A stretch of 9,740 bases of DNA from Prevotellaceae bacterium UBA711 (GCA_002297545.1 DBLZ01000111.1:1-9740), one strand, 5' to 3'. Positions 1-7,576 are shown, counted from the stretch's first letter. Program-made: numbers and translations. The notes: a model not told the origin generated them from the sequence alone.

Positions 1-454
1 CCACACGCTGCTGCTGACCGCCCGAAAGCTGGGCAGGGAAGTGGCGGCTGCGGTGGCTTATGGCCATGCGGTCCATCACCTCCTTCACACGGCGGTGCTT
101 CTCCGCCTTGTCCATCTTCATGTTGTTGAGCGGCAACTGGATGTTTTCCTCCACGGTCATCTCCTCGATGAGGTTGAAGGCCTGGAATACAAAGCCTATC
201 TTGCCCTTGCGGTACTCCGTGCGTTCGCTCTCGCGAAGCTTTGCTACCTCTACACCGTCCAGCATGTAGCTGCCGGATGTGGGATTGTCGAGCAGGCCCA
301 GGATGTTGAGTAGGGTAGACTTGCCGCATCCCGAAGGCCCCATGACGGCCACGAACTCGCCGTCCTCTACTGTGATAGATACATTGTTCAGCGCTACGGT
401 CTCCACACTGTCCGTGCGGAATACCTTCTCCATGTCTTTGATTTCGATTCTCAT
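1..454 (-). CDS. ABC transporter ATP-binding protein, MacB/LolD type (3' end outside window)
   Basis: This is the ATPase that would drive the FtsX-type permease encoded just upstream. About 151 codons are present, starting MRIEIKDMEKVFRTDSVE. Visible motifs are Walker A (GPSGCGKST, residues about 39-47), the Q-loop phenylalanine-glutamine in GFVFQAFN (about 88-95), and the ABC signature LSGGQQQRV (about 143-151). The window ends there, so Walker B, the D-loop and the H-loop cannot be checked. Spacing and motif style match the MacB/LolD/FtsE branch (usually 220-250 residues), so about a third is missing. The start at 454 fits the family N-terminus, but no Shine-Dalgarno precedes it; an alternative ATG lies at 433. 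It follows the permease after a 76-base gap, the loosest junction of the operon. Confidence 0.93.
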   Translation of the reverse strand, partial: MRIEIKDMEKVFRTDSVETVALNNVSITVEDGEFVAVMGPSGCGKSTLLNILGLLDNPTSGSYMLDGVEVAKLRESERTEYRKGKIGFVFQAFNLIEEMTVEENIQLPLNNMKMDKAEKHRRVKEVMDRMAISHRSRHFPAQLSGGQQQRV

Positions 455-530
455 TGTTGTATGTCGTTTGATGTTGATGTTGATGTTGTTGGACAGGTCG
501 GACTTGTCTGACGGGTCAGATTTTTGTTTT
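455..530 (-). repeat. Intercistronic gap with two short tandem repeats
   Basis: Between the permease stop and the ATPase start lie two arrays. At 491-517 there are three adjacent 9-mers, GGACAGGTC, GGACTTGTC and TGACGGGTC, each fitting KGACNNGTC, so each contains an 8-base interrupted palindrome GAC-NN-GTC. At 469-486 the hexamer TGATGT occurs three times in tandem. The other junctions of this operon are only 9 bases or overlapping, so the gap stands out. It may be a protein binding array, an RNA element tuning ATPase expression, or neutral repeat expansion. Confidence 0.7.
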
Positions 531-2858
531 TCACTCGCTCTTGAGGTAGTCCACGGGGTTGCTCATGGCTATCCTGCGGCAGTTGAGTATCACTACTATC
601 ACCAATATGGTTGTTATTGCCATGATGCATAGGACGGACAGCCATGGGGCGAGAGTCACCTGCTCGCTGAACTGCGACAGCCATCTGTTCCCGACTATTG
701 CCGCGGCAATGCCTCCCGCGATGAGCGATGGCACGGAGATGATGAGCATATCCTTGATGAAAAGCATCACGATACCTTTTACATTTGTGCCGTTGACCTT
801 GCGTATGGCAATCTCCTTGCTGCGGCGGCTGACCTCGTCGGCGGTGTAGCCCACCAGTCCGATGAATGCGATGATGATGGTCACGATGCCGGCTATCATC
901 ACCGAGTCGCGGAAGTTGCGCTGAGTGTCGTACTGCCCTGCCATTTCGGTCTTGACGTTATACACCGTGATGTCGCTTGTGGGGAACATCTCGTTGATGA
1001 CCTTCTGTACCTCTGCCATCGCCTCGGAAGCCGGGACATTGAGGCGGATATACAGGTTGTTCATGATGTATGGAGTGTAGAAGATAGCGGCACCGCGCGG
1101 ATCCTCCTTGCAGATATTGCCGAGGCGTATGTGCCTGAACACTCCGCAGATGGTGAACAGGTCCTGATTGTAGTGTCCTGTAATCATGAAACTTCGCCCT
1201 ACGACATCGTCGTCCCAGTCGAAGTGCTTTTTCATCTCACGGACAAACACCTCATCCACCATCACCTGGTTGTTGATGCTGTCCGTGCGCTCGGAGAACG
1301 TGGTGCCCTGTATAACAGGAATGTCGAGCACGCTGAAGAAATTGGCGTTGCAGTCATACATGTCGGCGATGTTGAACTGTCTGTCCTCCTTGCCTTCCTC
1401 CCATACGTTGTCGCCGGACACTCTGTCCAGGAGGTCCTGATAGGATGCTGTGACATCCTTTACGGTGCTGAGACGTTTCAGTTCCTCAATGGCTTTCAGT
1501 CGCTCGCCGTGTGGGATGCCTGACAGACTGATGTGCAGCAGATTGTTGCAGTCGTAGCCGGGATCGTCATTTACCATACGACTGTACTGACGTCCGATGA
1601 GGATGAGCAGGCAGAACAGAAATCCTGTGGCAACGAACTGTATAGCCAGCAACGAGCGTTTCCACACACGGCGGCTTGCATTATAGTTGCGGAACACAGT
1701 CGACACGGGAATCCGTGCATATATCCAGCCCGGCAGTCCTCCGGTGACGAGCAATATAAGGAGGCATACCCCTGCCAAAATCCATACGATACCCTGATTG
1801 AGAAGCAGTTCGGTGACGTCGGCTCCGAGGAGCATGCCCACCTCGTCCTGAAAGGCATATAGCAGCATGGCTGCCACTCCGAGCGACAAGACGAGGTGCA
1901 TGGTGCTCTCCCTGAGCACCATTCCGATGATGCCTCGTGGCGAGGTTCCGTAACACTTGCGTATGGCCATCTCCTTGCTGCGCCACACCATCTGTCCGAA
2001 CACTATGAGCAGATAGTTGAGCGATGCACTGACCAGCAGCAGTGTGGCGAGCAGCGTCAGTATCCATGTCATGGTTTGTACCGACTCTTCTCTAAGATGC
2101 ACGTCCTTGAGCGGTGTAAGCCTTACCTTGTATTGGCACATGTCTAATTCTTCCTTGTCAACATTCTCGCGAAGCATCTTGTCGAGATAGGTCACTGTAG
2201 TCTCTGGATCCACACCTTCGGCCAGTCTCAAGTATGTTTTGTAACGGTCGTTACCAGCCCAGTTCTCCGTGCCGTCGTACATATACCTGCCGATGCTCTT
2301 TAGTGACAGGTATATTGCCTGTGGTACATCGCTATTGAGCGGATAATCCTCGTACACGCCGCCGACAATGCACGATGCCTCTGCCGAAAGCTCCGGTGCG
2401 CTTAGCCGCATGCCTATAACATCGCCACCGATTTTCTCTGCCAGTGAGCGCGGTATCATGCACTGGTCTGCAACACTCAACACCTGCTTGTAGTCGCCGG
2501 CAATGATGTCGCGGGGCAGCACGTCGAATAAACAGCTGTCGGCCATGCAGATGGCTTTGACCGAGAATTTGCGCTTGTCATCGGTCACCACGGTGGTCTG
2601 CGCAGACAGATAGGTGAATCTCGTGGCGGCTTCTACCTGTGGAGTGTATTCCTTGATGCCCGGGGCTATGGCTCCGGATGTCTGACCGTATTCAACATAC
2701 TCACCGTTCATCACAAAGCTCTCTTGCACCTTGTAAAGCCTGTCGGCATCAGGATAGAAGCTGTCGTAGGTCTGTTCGAAGTAGATCTTGGCAATGAGCA
2801 GCAGTCCCATGGCAAGGCCGAGGCCGAGACAGATGACCTTTATGAATGTCTTCTTCAT
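531..2858 (-). CDS. MacB-like ABC permease with two FtsX domains
   Basis: This inner-membrane permease probably works with the adjacent ATPase, adaptor and outer-membrane channel to move a substrate from the periplasm or inner membrane out of the cell. It has 775 residues in two similar halves. Each half has an N-terminal helix (about 6-26 and 402-422), a large periplasmic domain of MacB_PCD type (about 27-262 and 425-650), and three further helices (about 264-288, 320-340, 358-378; then 653-673, 702-723, 742-760). The cytoplasmic coupling motifs recur as SKEMAIRKCYGT (294-305) and SKEIAIRKVNGT (680-691). E. coli MacB has one FtsX unit fused to its ATPase; here two units are fused and the ATPase is separate, a common Bacteroidota layout. 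The start at 2858 is preceded by AAGGAA, which overlaps the stop of the adaptor gene 9 bases upstream, suggesting coupled translation. The substrate cannot be told from sequence. Confidence 0.95.
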   Translation of the reverse strand: MKKTFIKVICLGLGLAMGLLLIAKIYFEQTYDSFYPDADRLYKVQESFVMNGEYVEYGQTSGAIAPGIKEYTPQVEAATRFTYLSAQTTVVTDDKRKFSVKAICMADSCLFDVLPRDIIAGDYKQVLSVADQCMIPRSLAEKIGGDVIGMRLSAPELSAEASCIVGGVYEDYPLNSDVPQAIYLSLKSIGRYMYDGTENWAGNDRYKTYLRLAEGVDPETTVTYLDKMLRENVDKEELDMCQYKVRLTPLKDVHLREESVQTMTWILTLLATLLLVSASLNYLLIVFGQMVWRSKEMAIRKCYGTSPRGIIGMVLRESTMHLVLSLGVAAMLLYAFQDEVGMLLGADVTELLLNQGIVWILAGVCLLILLVTGGLPGWIYARIPVSTVFRNYNASRRVWKRSLLAIQFVATGFLFCLLILIGRQYSRMVNDDPGYDCNNLLHISLSGIPHGERLKAIEELKRLSTVKDVTASYQDLLDRVSGDNVWEEGKEDRQFNIADMYDCNANFFSVLDIPVIQGTTFSERTDSINNQVMVDEVFVREMKKHFDWDDDVVGRSFMITGHYNQDLFTICGVFRHIRLGNICKEDPRGAAIFYTPYIMNNLYIRLNVPASEAMAEVQKVINEMFPTSDITVYNVKTEMAGQYDTQRNFRDSVMIAGIVTIIIAFIGLVGYTADEVSRRSKEIAIRKVNGTNVKGIVMLFIKDMLIISVPSLIAGGIAAAIVGNRWLSQFSEQVTLAPWLSVLCIMAITTILVIVVILNCRRIAMSNPVDYLKSE

Positions 2859-2867
2859 GTTGTTTCC

Positions 2868-4118
2868 TTATTTGATTATAATTTTTTCCGCCTCGCCGAA
2901 GTTCTCGTAGCTGCTGGTTATTATTCGCTCGCCTGGCTTCAGTCCCTCTATGACTTCATAGTATTGCGGGTTCTGACGGCCTATCTTTATCTGTCGGCGT
3001 ACGGCCTCCTTGCCGTTGGCACTGAGAACGTATATCCATTTGCCGCCTGTAGTCTGGTAGAACGTGCCGCGCGGGATGAGAATGGCCCGGGTAGCCTCGC
3101 CAAGTTGTAGGTTGATGTAGTATGTTTGGCCCACACGGATGTTATCGGGCCGTGTGCCGTCGAATACCAGGTCGCTGCGGAACTGCCCGCTCTTCACTTC
3201 CGGATAAACTTTGGACACATGCACGGTGTACTGCGAGTTCTGACGCTCGAATTTGCCGTCGAGACCGATGGTCACACGGTCGATGTAATGTTCGTCTATG
3301 CGTACGATTATCTTGTAGTCGTTGAGCACGTTTATTTGGCCTACGGTCTGTCCTGCCGATACGTTCTGCCCGATTTCGGCATTGAGGTTTCCCAACTGCC
3401 CGCTGTGCGAAGCGCGGATATTGAGGTTGTCGGCGCGCTGTCGCACCAGGGTGAGGTTCTGCATCATGTTGGACAGGCTTTCGCGCATCATATTTACCTG
3501 CACCGAGCGGTAGAGCGAGTCCTGACGTATGCGGTCGCGCAGCAGGTTGAGCCTTTGTTCACTCAGTTCATAGTCTTCTCTTGCCCTCAGATACTCCTCG
3601 CGCGAAGTAAGACCCTCGTCGTAGAGCGCCTGTTGCTGGTCATAGACGCGGCGCATGCGGTTCCGTTCCGTTCGGGTGGTGAGCACGTCCTGACGCAGTG
3701 ACAGCCTTTCCTTCTCCATTGCTATTTCCGTGTCGCGCAGCATGTTCTGCTTCTCGGCCAGCTGTGCCTCCGAATCGAGAATCTGTTGCTGCAGGTTGGG
3801 GTTGCGCAGCCTGAGGATGATGTCCCCCTCGTTCACCATGGAACCTTCGGCAACGAGTTTTTGTTCCACTATGCCGGTCTCCAGTGCCGACACCTGTACC
3901 ACCATACCCGCCTCCACTTGTCCGTTCAGGCGTATATAATCGTTGAAGTCGCCCTCGCTCACTTCGCTTATCGTCAGTGCGTTGCCATCGGTACGATAGG
4001 TCGGAGTGCCTGTGCCTGTGAATGCCCACACCATCAATGCCACAATCGCCGTTGACGGAGCGGCAATCTTCGCTATCCGTTTCAGTCGCGGATGCTTCGT
4101 CTTTATTTCCCTGTCCAT
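2868..4118 (-). CDS. Periplasmic adaptor (membrane fusion protein), HlyD/MacA type
   Basis: The adaptor bridges inner-membrane permease and outer-membrane channel. It has 416 residues with one N-terminal anchor helix (about 17-34, preceded by a basic segment). The first half of the barrel-sandwich (lipoyl-like) fold is at about 68-107, with GIVEQKLVAEGSMVNEGD. A long coiled-coil hairpin rich in E, Q, R and L runs from about 109 to 232, and the second lipoyl half (about 233-262) contains IRASHSGQLGNLNAEIGQNV. A beta-barrel (about 265-345) and a membrane-proximal domain (about 346-416) follow. Size and order fit MacA/HlyD adaptors. The first 16 bases overlap the end of the channel gene. AAAGGAG and AAGGA motifs lie inside that upstream coding sequence, so translation is probably coupled. 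Confidence in family is high; drug, peptide or lipid substrate is unknown. Confidence 0.95.
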   Translation of the reverse strand: MDREIKTKHPRLKRIAKIAAPSTAIVALMVWAFTGTGTPTYRTDGNALTISEVSEGDFNDYIRLNGQVEAGMVVQVSALETGIVEQKLVAEGSMVNEGDIILRLRNPNLQQQILDSEAQLAEKQNMLRDTEIAMEKERLSLRQDVLTTRTERNRMRRVYDQQQALYDEGLTSREEYLRAREDYELSEQRLNLLRDRIRQDSLYRSVQVNMMRESLSNMMQNLTLVRQRADNLNIRASHSGQLGNLNAEIGQNVSAGQTVGQINVLNDYKIIVRIDEHYIDRVTIGLDGKFERQNSQYTVHVSKVYPEVKSGQFRSDLVFDGTRPDNIRVGQTYYINLQLGEATRAILIPRGTFYQTTGGKWIYVLSANGKEAVRRQIKIGRQNPQYYEVIEGLKPGERIITSSYENFGEAEKIIIK

Positions 4119-5470
4119 GATATGAATCCTTCTCCTTTATAGTAACTGTAAACCATTCTGTTGATAACGAGCTGTATGTGCTTTCCAACAAGGGCGGCCC
4201 GGGCCGAGGCCAGCTTGGTGTTGCTGGTGTACAGGTCCATGGGCGACACACCGCCCAGTTCGTACTTGCGCTGTATGGCGCGGTTGGACACCTCCTCGGC
4301 CTCTGCGCGAGTTTGTGCGGCATGCCATTCGCTTTCCGCCGCATCCACATCGAGCCGGGCCTCGCTCAGAGTGCGCTCTATCTCATAGCGCGTCTTGTCC
4401 AGTTCCACCTGACGCTGGTTGTAGTTCAACTTTGCACGCTTCAGACGCTTGATGTTCGCCAATCCGTTGAACAACGGCAAGGATAGCGAGAAGCCCACGT
4501 ATTGACCCATATTGTTGTGCCATTGCGAAGAGAAACTCGGAGCCTTGTTGTCGCTGCCGAGCATCTTGTAATAAGAGGTGGACACGCCGCCGCTCAACGA
4601 TATGCTGGGCATAAAGTTTCCATAGGCGGCACGAACCTGGTAGCGACTGCGCTGCAATTCGTGCGCAGCCTGCATGATGCGTGGATGGACATTGAATGCG
4701 GACAGGAATGCAGAGGACGACGAGGCTTCCTGCGTCAGCCCGTCATCTGGCGTTCCCTCTTCTACGGCAATCTCCTCGTCCACGGGCATGCCCATCTGTG
4801 CCTTCAGCTCTAACATCGCCTTCCGCCGCAGGTTCTGCTGGTTCAGCAGTTCGTACTCGTCGCCGGCCACAATGGCCCGCATGTCGTCAATGTCTCCCCT
4901 GGACTTCACACCGAGTTTTTCCTGGCGTTCCGTTACCGCCAGGTTGTGGCGGTCGCTTTCAAGTTGCTTCTCCATCTGTGTCTCCAGGGCGGCATAATAT
5001 ATAATGTTATAGAACGACCTGATTACGGCCAGGGAGATTTGGTCGGCCTCGTTCTCGGCCGACTTCTTCTGGCTCAGTTCTGCCATGCGTGCCGCACGGT
5101 AGTTGTTGATGGACACCAGACCGTCGAACAGCGGCAGGCTAATGGTCAGCGAGTAACCGTTGCTGAACGTGTTCTTCGTGTCGTAAGTGTTGGTCTCCGG
5201 GTCCACGCTACGTCCGAAACTCACATTCCCGCTTGTGTACAGGCCGACGCTTGGCATCATGGCCGACGCCTGTATATGCTTGTCCATTCGGGTCTGTTCC
5301 ACTGCCAGACGGTTGGACTTGTTGGCAAAGGCATGCTCGCGGGCATACGCCAGGCAGTCCGTCAGCGACATCACTCTGTCCTGTGCCCATGCTCCATGCG
5401 TGAGAAACGCCAATACCAAGCTAACAATCAACTGTTGTGTCTGCATCATGTAGTACTTTATGTTATTCAT
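4103..5470 (-). CDS. TolC-family outer-membrane efflux protein
   Basis: Outer-membrane channel of the tripartite pump, first gene of the operon. The frame is open up to an ATG at 5656, but I choose ATG 5470 (455 residues). It gives a normal signal peptide (QQLIVSLVLAFLTHGAWA, cleavage likely before Q30), is preceded by GGAAG about 8 bases upstream, and lies downstream of the only good -7 element at 5598-5605. ATGs at 5449 and 5446 are also possible. The mature part starts DRVMSLTDCLAYAREHAF, the usual TolC-family opening. It shows the two-fold repeat of outer-membrane efflux proteins, each with long amphipathic helices and a strand segment (SLPLFDG and SLPLFNG). It overlaps the adaptor by 16 bases. 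Confidence 0.93.
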   Translation of the reverse strand: MNNIKYYMMQTQQLIVSLVLAFLTHGAWAQDRVMSLTDCLAYAREHAFANKSNRLAVEQTRMDKHIQASAMMPSVGLYTSGNVSFGRSVDPETNTYDTKNTFSNGYSLTISLPLFDGLVSINNYRAARMAELSQKKSAENEADQISLAVIRSFYNIIYYAALETQMEKQLESDRHNLAVTERQEKLGVKSRGDIDDMRAIVAGDEYELLNQQNLRRKAMLELKAQMGMPVDEEIAVEEGTPDDGLTQEASSSSAFLSAFNVHPRIMQAAHELQRSRYQVRAAYGNFMPSISLSGGVSTSYYKMLGSDNKAPSFSSQWHNNMGQYVGFSLSLPLFNGLANIKRLKRAKLNYNQRQVELDKTRYEIERTLSEARLDVDAAESEWHAAQTRAEAEEVSNRAIQRKYELGGVSPMDLYTSNTKLASARAALVGKHIQLVINRMVYSYYKGEGFISWTGK

Positions 5471-5597
5471 AGTCGCAGCTTCCAAGCAAAACGGACTGAA
5501 GGCCGGTAAGCTCATCACCCATGACACCCACCACTGGGGAATAACAGCATATAGGGGCATCGTCCTGCTTCCTATGGTTGTCTTATGTTTCTGCATG

Positions 5598-5605
5598 CAA
5601 AAGTA
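5598..5605 (-). promoter_or_regulatory. Candidate -7 element of the efflux operon promoter, no -33 partner
   Basis: Read on the minus strand this is TACTTTTG followed by C, a full match to the Bacteroidota -7 consensus TAnnTTTG. The predicted transcript start is near 5594, giving a leader of about 124 bases before ATG 5470. No TTG occurs at the required 19-20 base distance upstream. A promoter with a good -7 but no -33 is what one expects when an activator is needed. This fits control by the divergently encoded response regulator, but that is inference. Confidence 0.5.
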
Positions 5606-5666
5606 GTGCATTTCGTGCATGGTGGGTCGGCATTTATCTCCAATTGCATCTTTCATGGGTCAAAAC

Positions 5667-5689
5667 GTCTAATTTTTAGACATCATGTC
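5667..5689. promoter_or_regulatory. Two overlapping palindromes, candidate operator of the divergent region
   Basis: GTCTAA-TTT-TTAGAC (5667-5681) has perfect 6-base arms around 3 bases. GACAT-C-ATGTC (5679-5689) has perfect 5-base arms and shares the GAC at 5679-5681. The centre of the first palindrome (5674) is about 80 bases from the predicted transcript start of both the response regulator gene (about 5754) and the efflux operon (about 5594). The position suits an activator or an autoregulatory site of the Fis-type response regulator. No binding consensus for this regulator is known to me. Confidence 0.45.
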
Positions 5690-5720
5690 CTCCGGTATGT
5701 GCAAAGGTGGTGGATAAGTT

Positions 5721-5750
5721 TTGTGGAAACGGTGCATAGTGTTAACTTTG
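5721..5750 (+). promoter_or_regulatory. Promoter of the two-component operon
   Basis: A -33 TTG (5721-5723, within TTTTG) is followed after 19 bases by TAACTTTG (5743-5750) and a C. This is a full match to the Bacteroidota housekeeping promoter pattern TAnnTTTG with the standard spacing. The transcript should begin around 5754-5755, which is the first base of the start codon, so the mRNA is probably leaderless. Confidence 0.8.
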
Positions 5751-5754
5751 CATC

Positions 5755-6351
5755 ATGAAACTCTTGATTATTGACGATAACGAGGCGGTGCTTCGCTCCT
5801 TGAAGCTGGTATTCACGGGCGTGTTCGACCATGTGGTGACGGCCAAGAATCCACAGCTTCTGCCAGCCATGCTCAGTGCCGGTGATGTGGATGCCGTACT
5901 GCTCGACATGAATTTCAACACATGCAGGCTGGACGGCAGCGATGGTCTGTTTTGGCTGACTCGGATAAAGAGTAGTCCGAGTGCCCCCGCCGTGGTGCTG
6001 ATAACGGCCTTTGGCGATGTGCCGCTGGCCGTGGAGGCCATGAAGCGCGGGGCAGAGGACTTTGTCACCAAACCATGGGACAACGACGACCTGATAGACA
6101 AGTTGAACAGGGCGATGGAAAAGTGCCGGATGAAAAAGGCTGAACAGTCGGCCGTGAGTGAGGCCAACCTCTACCGGGAACGGGCTGACGAGAGAAAGAA
6201 CATGACCCTGGAGGAGATAAAGGCCGATCATATAAATAATGTAGTGAAGGAATGTGGCGGCAATCTGACCCTGGCCGCCTCACGCTTGGGAATAAACCGG
6301 CAGACACTGTATAACCAGATGAAAAAGCCTCCCCACACGCATATGAAATGA
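5755..6351 (+). CDS. Response regulator, receiver plus Fis-type HTH, no AAA+ domain
   Basis: DNA-binding response regulator of 198 residues. The receiver (1-about 122) has acidic D7 and D8, the phosphoryl acceptor D51 in VLLDMNF, T84 in LITAFGD, and K106-P107. The stretch DMNF...GSDGLFWL (51-67) carries a loop insertion that I associate with Bacteroidota NtrC-like regulators. A linker (about 123-150) leads straight to a Fis/HTH_8 domain (about 151-191) with the motif ECGGNLTLAASRLGINRQTL. The central sigma54-activating AAA+ module of NtrC/AtoC is absent; a full NtrC-like protein has about 450 residues. The layout resembles RegA/PrrA/ActR of proteobacteria. The start is fixed by the receiver N-terminus MKLLIIDD and the adjacent promoter. 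Its stop overlaps the kinase start (ATGA). Likely targets are the divergent efflux operon and itself, by inference. Confidence 0.94.
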   Translation: MKLLIIDDNEAVLRSLKLVFTGVFDHVVTAKNPQLLPAMLSAGDVDAVLLDMNFNTCRLDGSDGLFWLTRIKSSPSAPAVVLITAFGDVPLAVEAMKRGAEDFVTKPWDNDDLIDKLNRAMEKCRMKKAEQSAVSEANLYRERADERKNMTLEEIKADHINNVVKECGGNLTLAASRLGINRQTLYNQMKKPPHTHMK

Positions 6352-7334
6352 AACGCTTCAGACTGAATATCATTCTGCTCATAATCGGTATTATAGCCTT
6401 GTCCGTCTGGCTCGGGGCACTGATGGTTGGAACCGGACATACCGTGCTGATGTCTGCCGTTGCCGTTGCTCTTGTGGTACTGGTGATACGGTTGTTGCAC
6501 ATTGCCAGGCAACTTGTCCGTCAGATGTCGTCCTTCGTCAGTGCACTCAGAAACAATGACTTCATGATCCGTTTTCCCCAAAGCGACGATAGTGAGCTGT
6601 GCGAGATGTTCAGTGCCATGAACGATATTACGGCCCTGTACCGTAATTGCCTCACGGAGATAGAGACCAAGCGACATTACTATGACCGCATATTGAAGAT
6701 TATGAGCCATGAGTTGCGCAACAGCATCACCCCTGTAGTCTCTCTGACCCATGATATGCTGAAGCGTCCGCAGGTGTATCATGGTGGGGCACTCCACGAG
6801 GGACTGGAGGTCATACACGGTCAATGCGTCAGTATCAAGCATTTCCTCGACTCGTATTACGAGATGACCCATCTGCCCAAGCCTCAGAACGCCTGCATAG
6901 ATGTCTGCCGGATGCTGACGCACATCAGGCAGTTGTTCGCGCAGGAGCTGCAAAAGCCCGAGCACCGGAATGTGGAGCTACGTTTCGGCTTGGGTCAGGG
7001 TATGACTGTCGAAGGGGATGAGGCGATGCTCAACCAGGTGCTGGTAAACCTGATAACCAATGCTATACAAGCGACATCCGGCAGAGAGCATCCGCTGATA
7101 GAGGTTCTTGCATCCACGCCCGATGGCAAGCCCTGCATCACTGTAAGCGACAATGGTACAGGCATAGCAGACGACATAAAGGAAGACATATTCCAGCCCT
7201 TCTTCACAACCCATACGGAAGGTACCGGCATTGGCCTGTGCATCAGTCGCCAGATAATGCGTCTTCACGGCGGCGACCTTACAGTAACGAGTAAGGAAGG
7301 ACACGGGGCACAGTTCGTGATGACCTTTGCATGA
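6348..7334 (+). CDS. Sensor histidine kinase with two membrane helices and minimal loop
   Basis: Membrane histidine kinase of 328 residues, partner of the regulator it overlaps by four bases. Two helices (about 7-27 and 32-50) are separated by about five residues, so there is practically no periplasmic sensor domain. Residues about 52-100 resemble a short HAMP-like linker. Dimerisation/phosphoacceptor helix: H121 in MSHELRNSITP. Catalytic domain: N-box VNLITNAIQAT (233-243), G1 box VSDNGTGI (266-273), F-box PFFTT (284-288), G2 box GTGIGLCIS (292-300). All kinase motifs are intact. There is no PAS domain, which longer kinases of this kind often carry. A two-helix topology with a tiny loop resembles intramembrane-sensing kinases such as BceS, which work with FtsX-type ABC transporters; the neighbouring efflux operon makes that comparison relevant. 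The signal is unknown. Confidence 0.94.
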   Translation: MKRFRLNIILLIIGIIALSVWLGALMVGTGHTVLMSAVAVALVVLVIRLLHIARQLVRQMSSFVSALRNNDFMIRFPQSDDSELCEMFSAMNDITALYRNCLTEIETKRHYYDRILKIMSHELRNSITPVVSLTHDMLKRPQVYHGGALHEGLEVIHGQCVSIKHFLDSYYEMTHLPKPQNACIDVCRMLTHIRQLFAQELQKPEHRNVELRFGLGQGMTVEGDEAMLNQVLVNLITNAIQATSGREHPLIEVLASTPDGKPCITVSDNGTGIADDIKEDIFQPFFTTHTEGTGIGLCISRQIMRLHGGDLTVTSKEGHGAQFVMTFA

Positions 7335-7477
7335 TGGCTATCTGGGAGTCCGGCAGGGTCGCTTTTTCTTCATGGTTGTTATAGGTCTTTGTATCATACG
7401 AAGGTAACCTTAGTAGACGTATCGTTCGGGTGCACCTCCTGCTCCCCCCTCATGATTGATGCGCGTTTATGTGGGGT

Positions 7478-7508
7478 TGCGGGCAAATATGCTGCATATT
7501 TATCCGCA
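7478..7508. other. 31-base imperfect palindrome (hairpin)
   Basis: Left arm TGCGGGCAAATATGC and right arm GCATATTTATCCGCA surround a single T. The inner 8 bases on each side match perfectly. Outside them come one C/A mismatch and one G-T wobble, followed by five further perfect pairs. As RNA it would form a stem of about 13 pairs with a small CTG-centred loop. No T-run follows directly, so it is not a textbook terminator, though it could mark the end of the kinase transcript about 145 bases downstream of that gene. Confidence 0.65.
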
Positions 7509-7560
7509 TCTGCCTCCTCTCTCCTGCGGACATGTCTGTCTCTTTTACCTATATTTGTAG

Positions 7561-7576
7561 CGTAGGTCCGTAGGTC
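7561..7576 (+). repeat. Tandem 8-mer CGTAGGTC x2
   Basis: CGTAGGTC occurs twice without a gap, four bases after the -7-like TATATTTG at 7550-7557. It could be a direct-repeat binding site or chance. Confidence 0.4.

Noticed and set aside
5471..5656. N-terminal extension of the TolC-like protein
   Set aside because: It would bury the signal peptide and includes sequence upstream of the predicted transcript start; codons read unlike protein of this family.
5683..6231. Long minus-strand open frames opposite the response regulator
   Set aside because: They are antisense shadows of a gene with intact receiver and HTH motifs.
7335..7380. Terminator right after the kinase gene
   Set aside because: A T-run (7364-7368) is present but I find no stem before it.
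7478..7508. Possible dif site for the nearby Xer recombinase
   Set aside because: dif has two 11-base arms around a 6-base centre; here the arms meet around one base and the sequence does not resemble dif.
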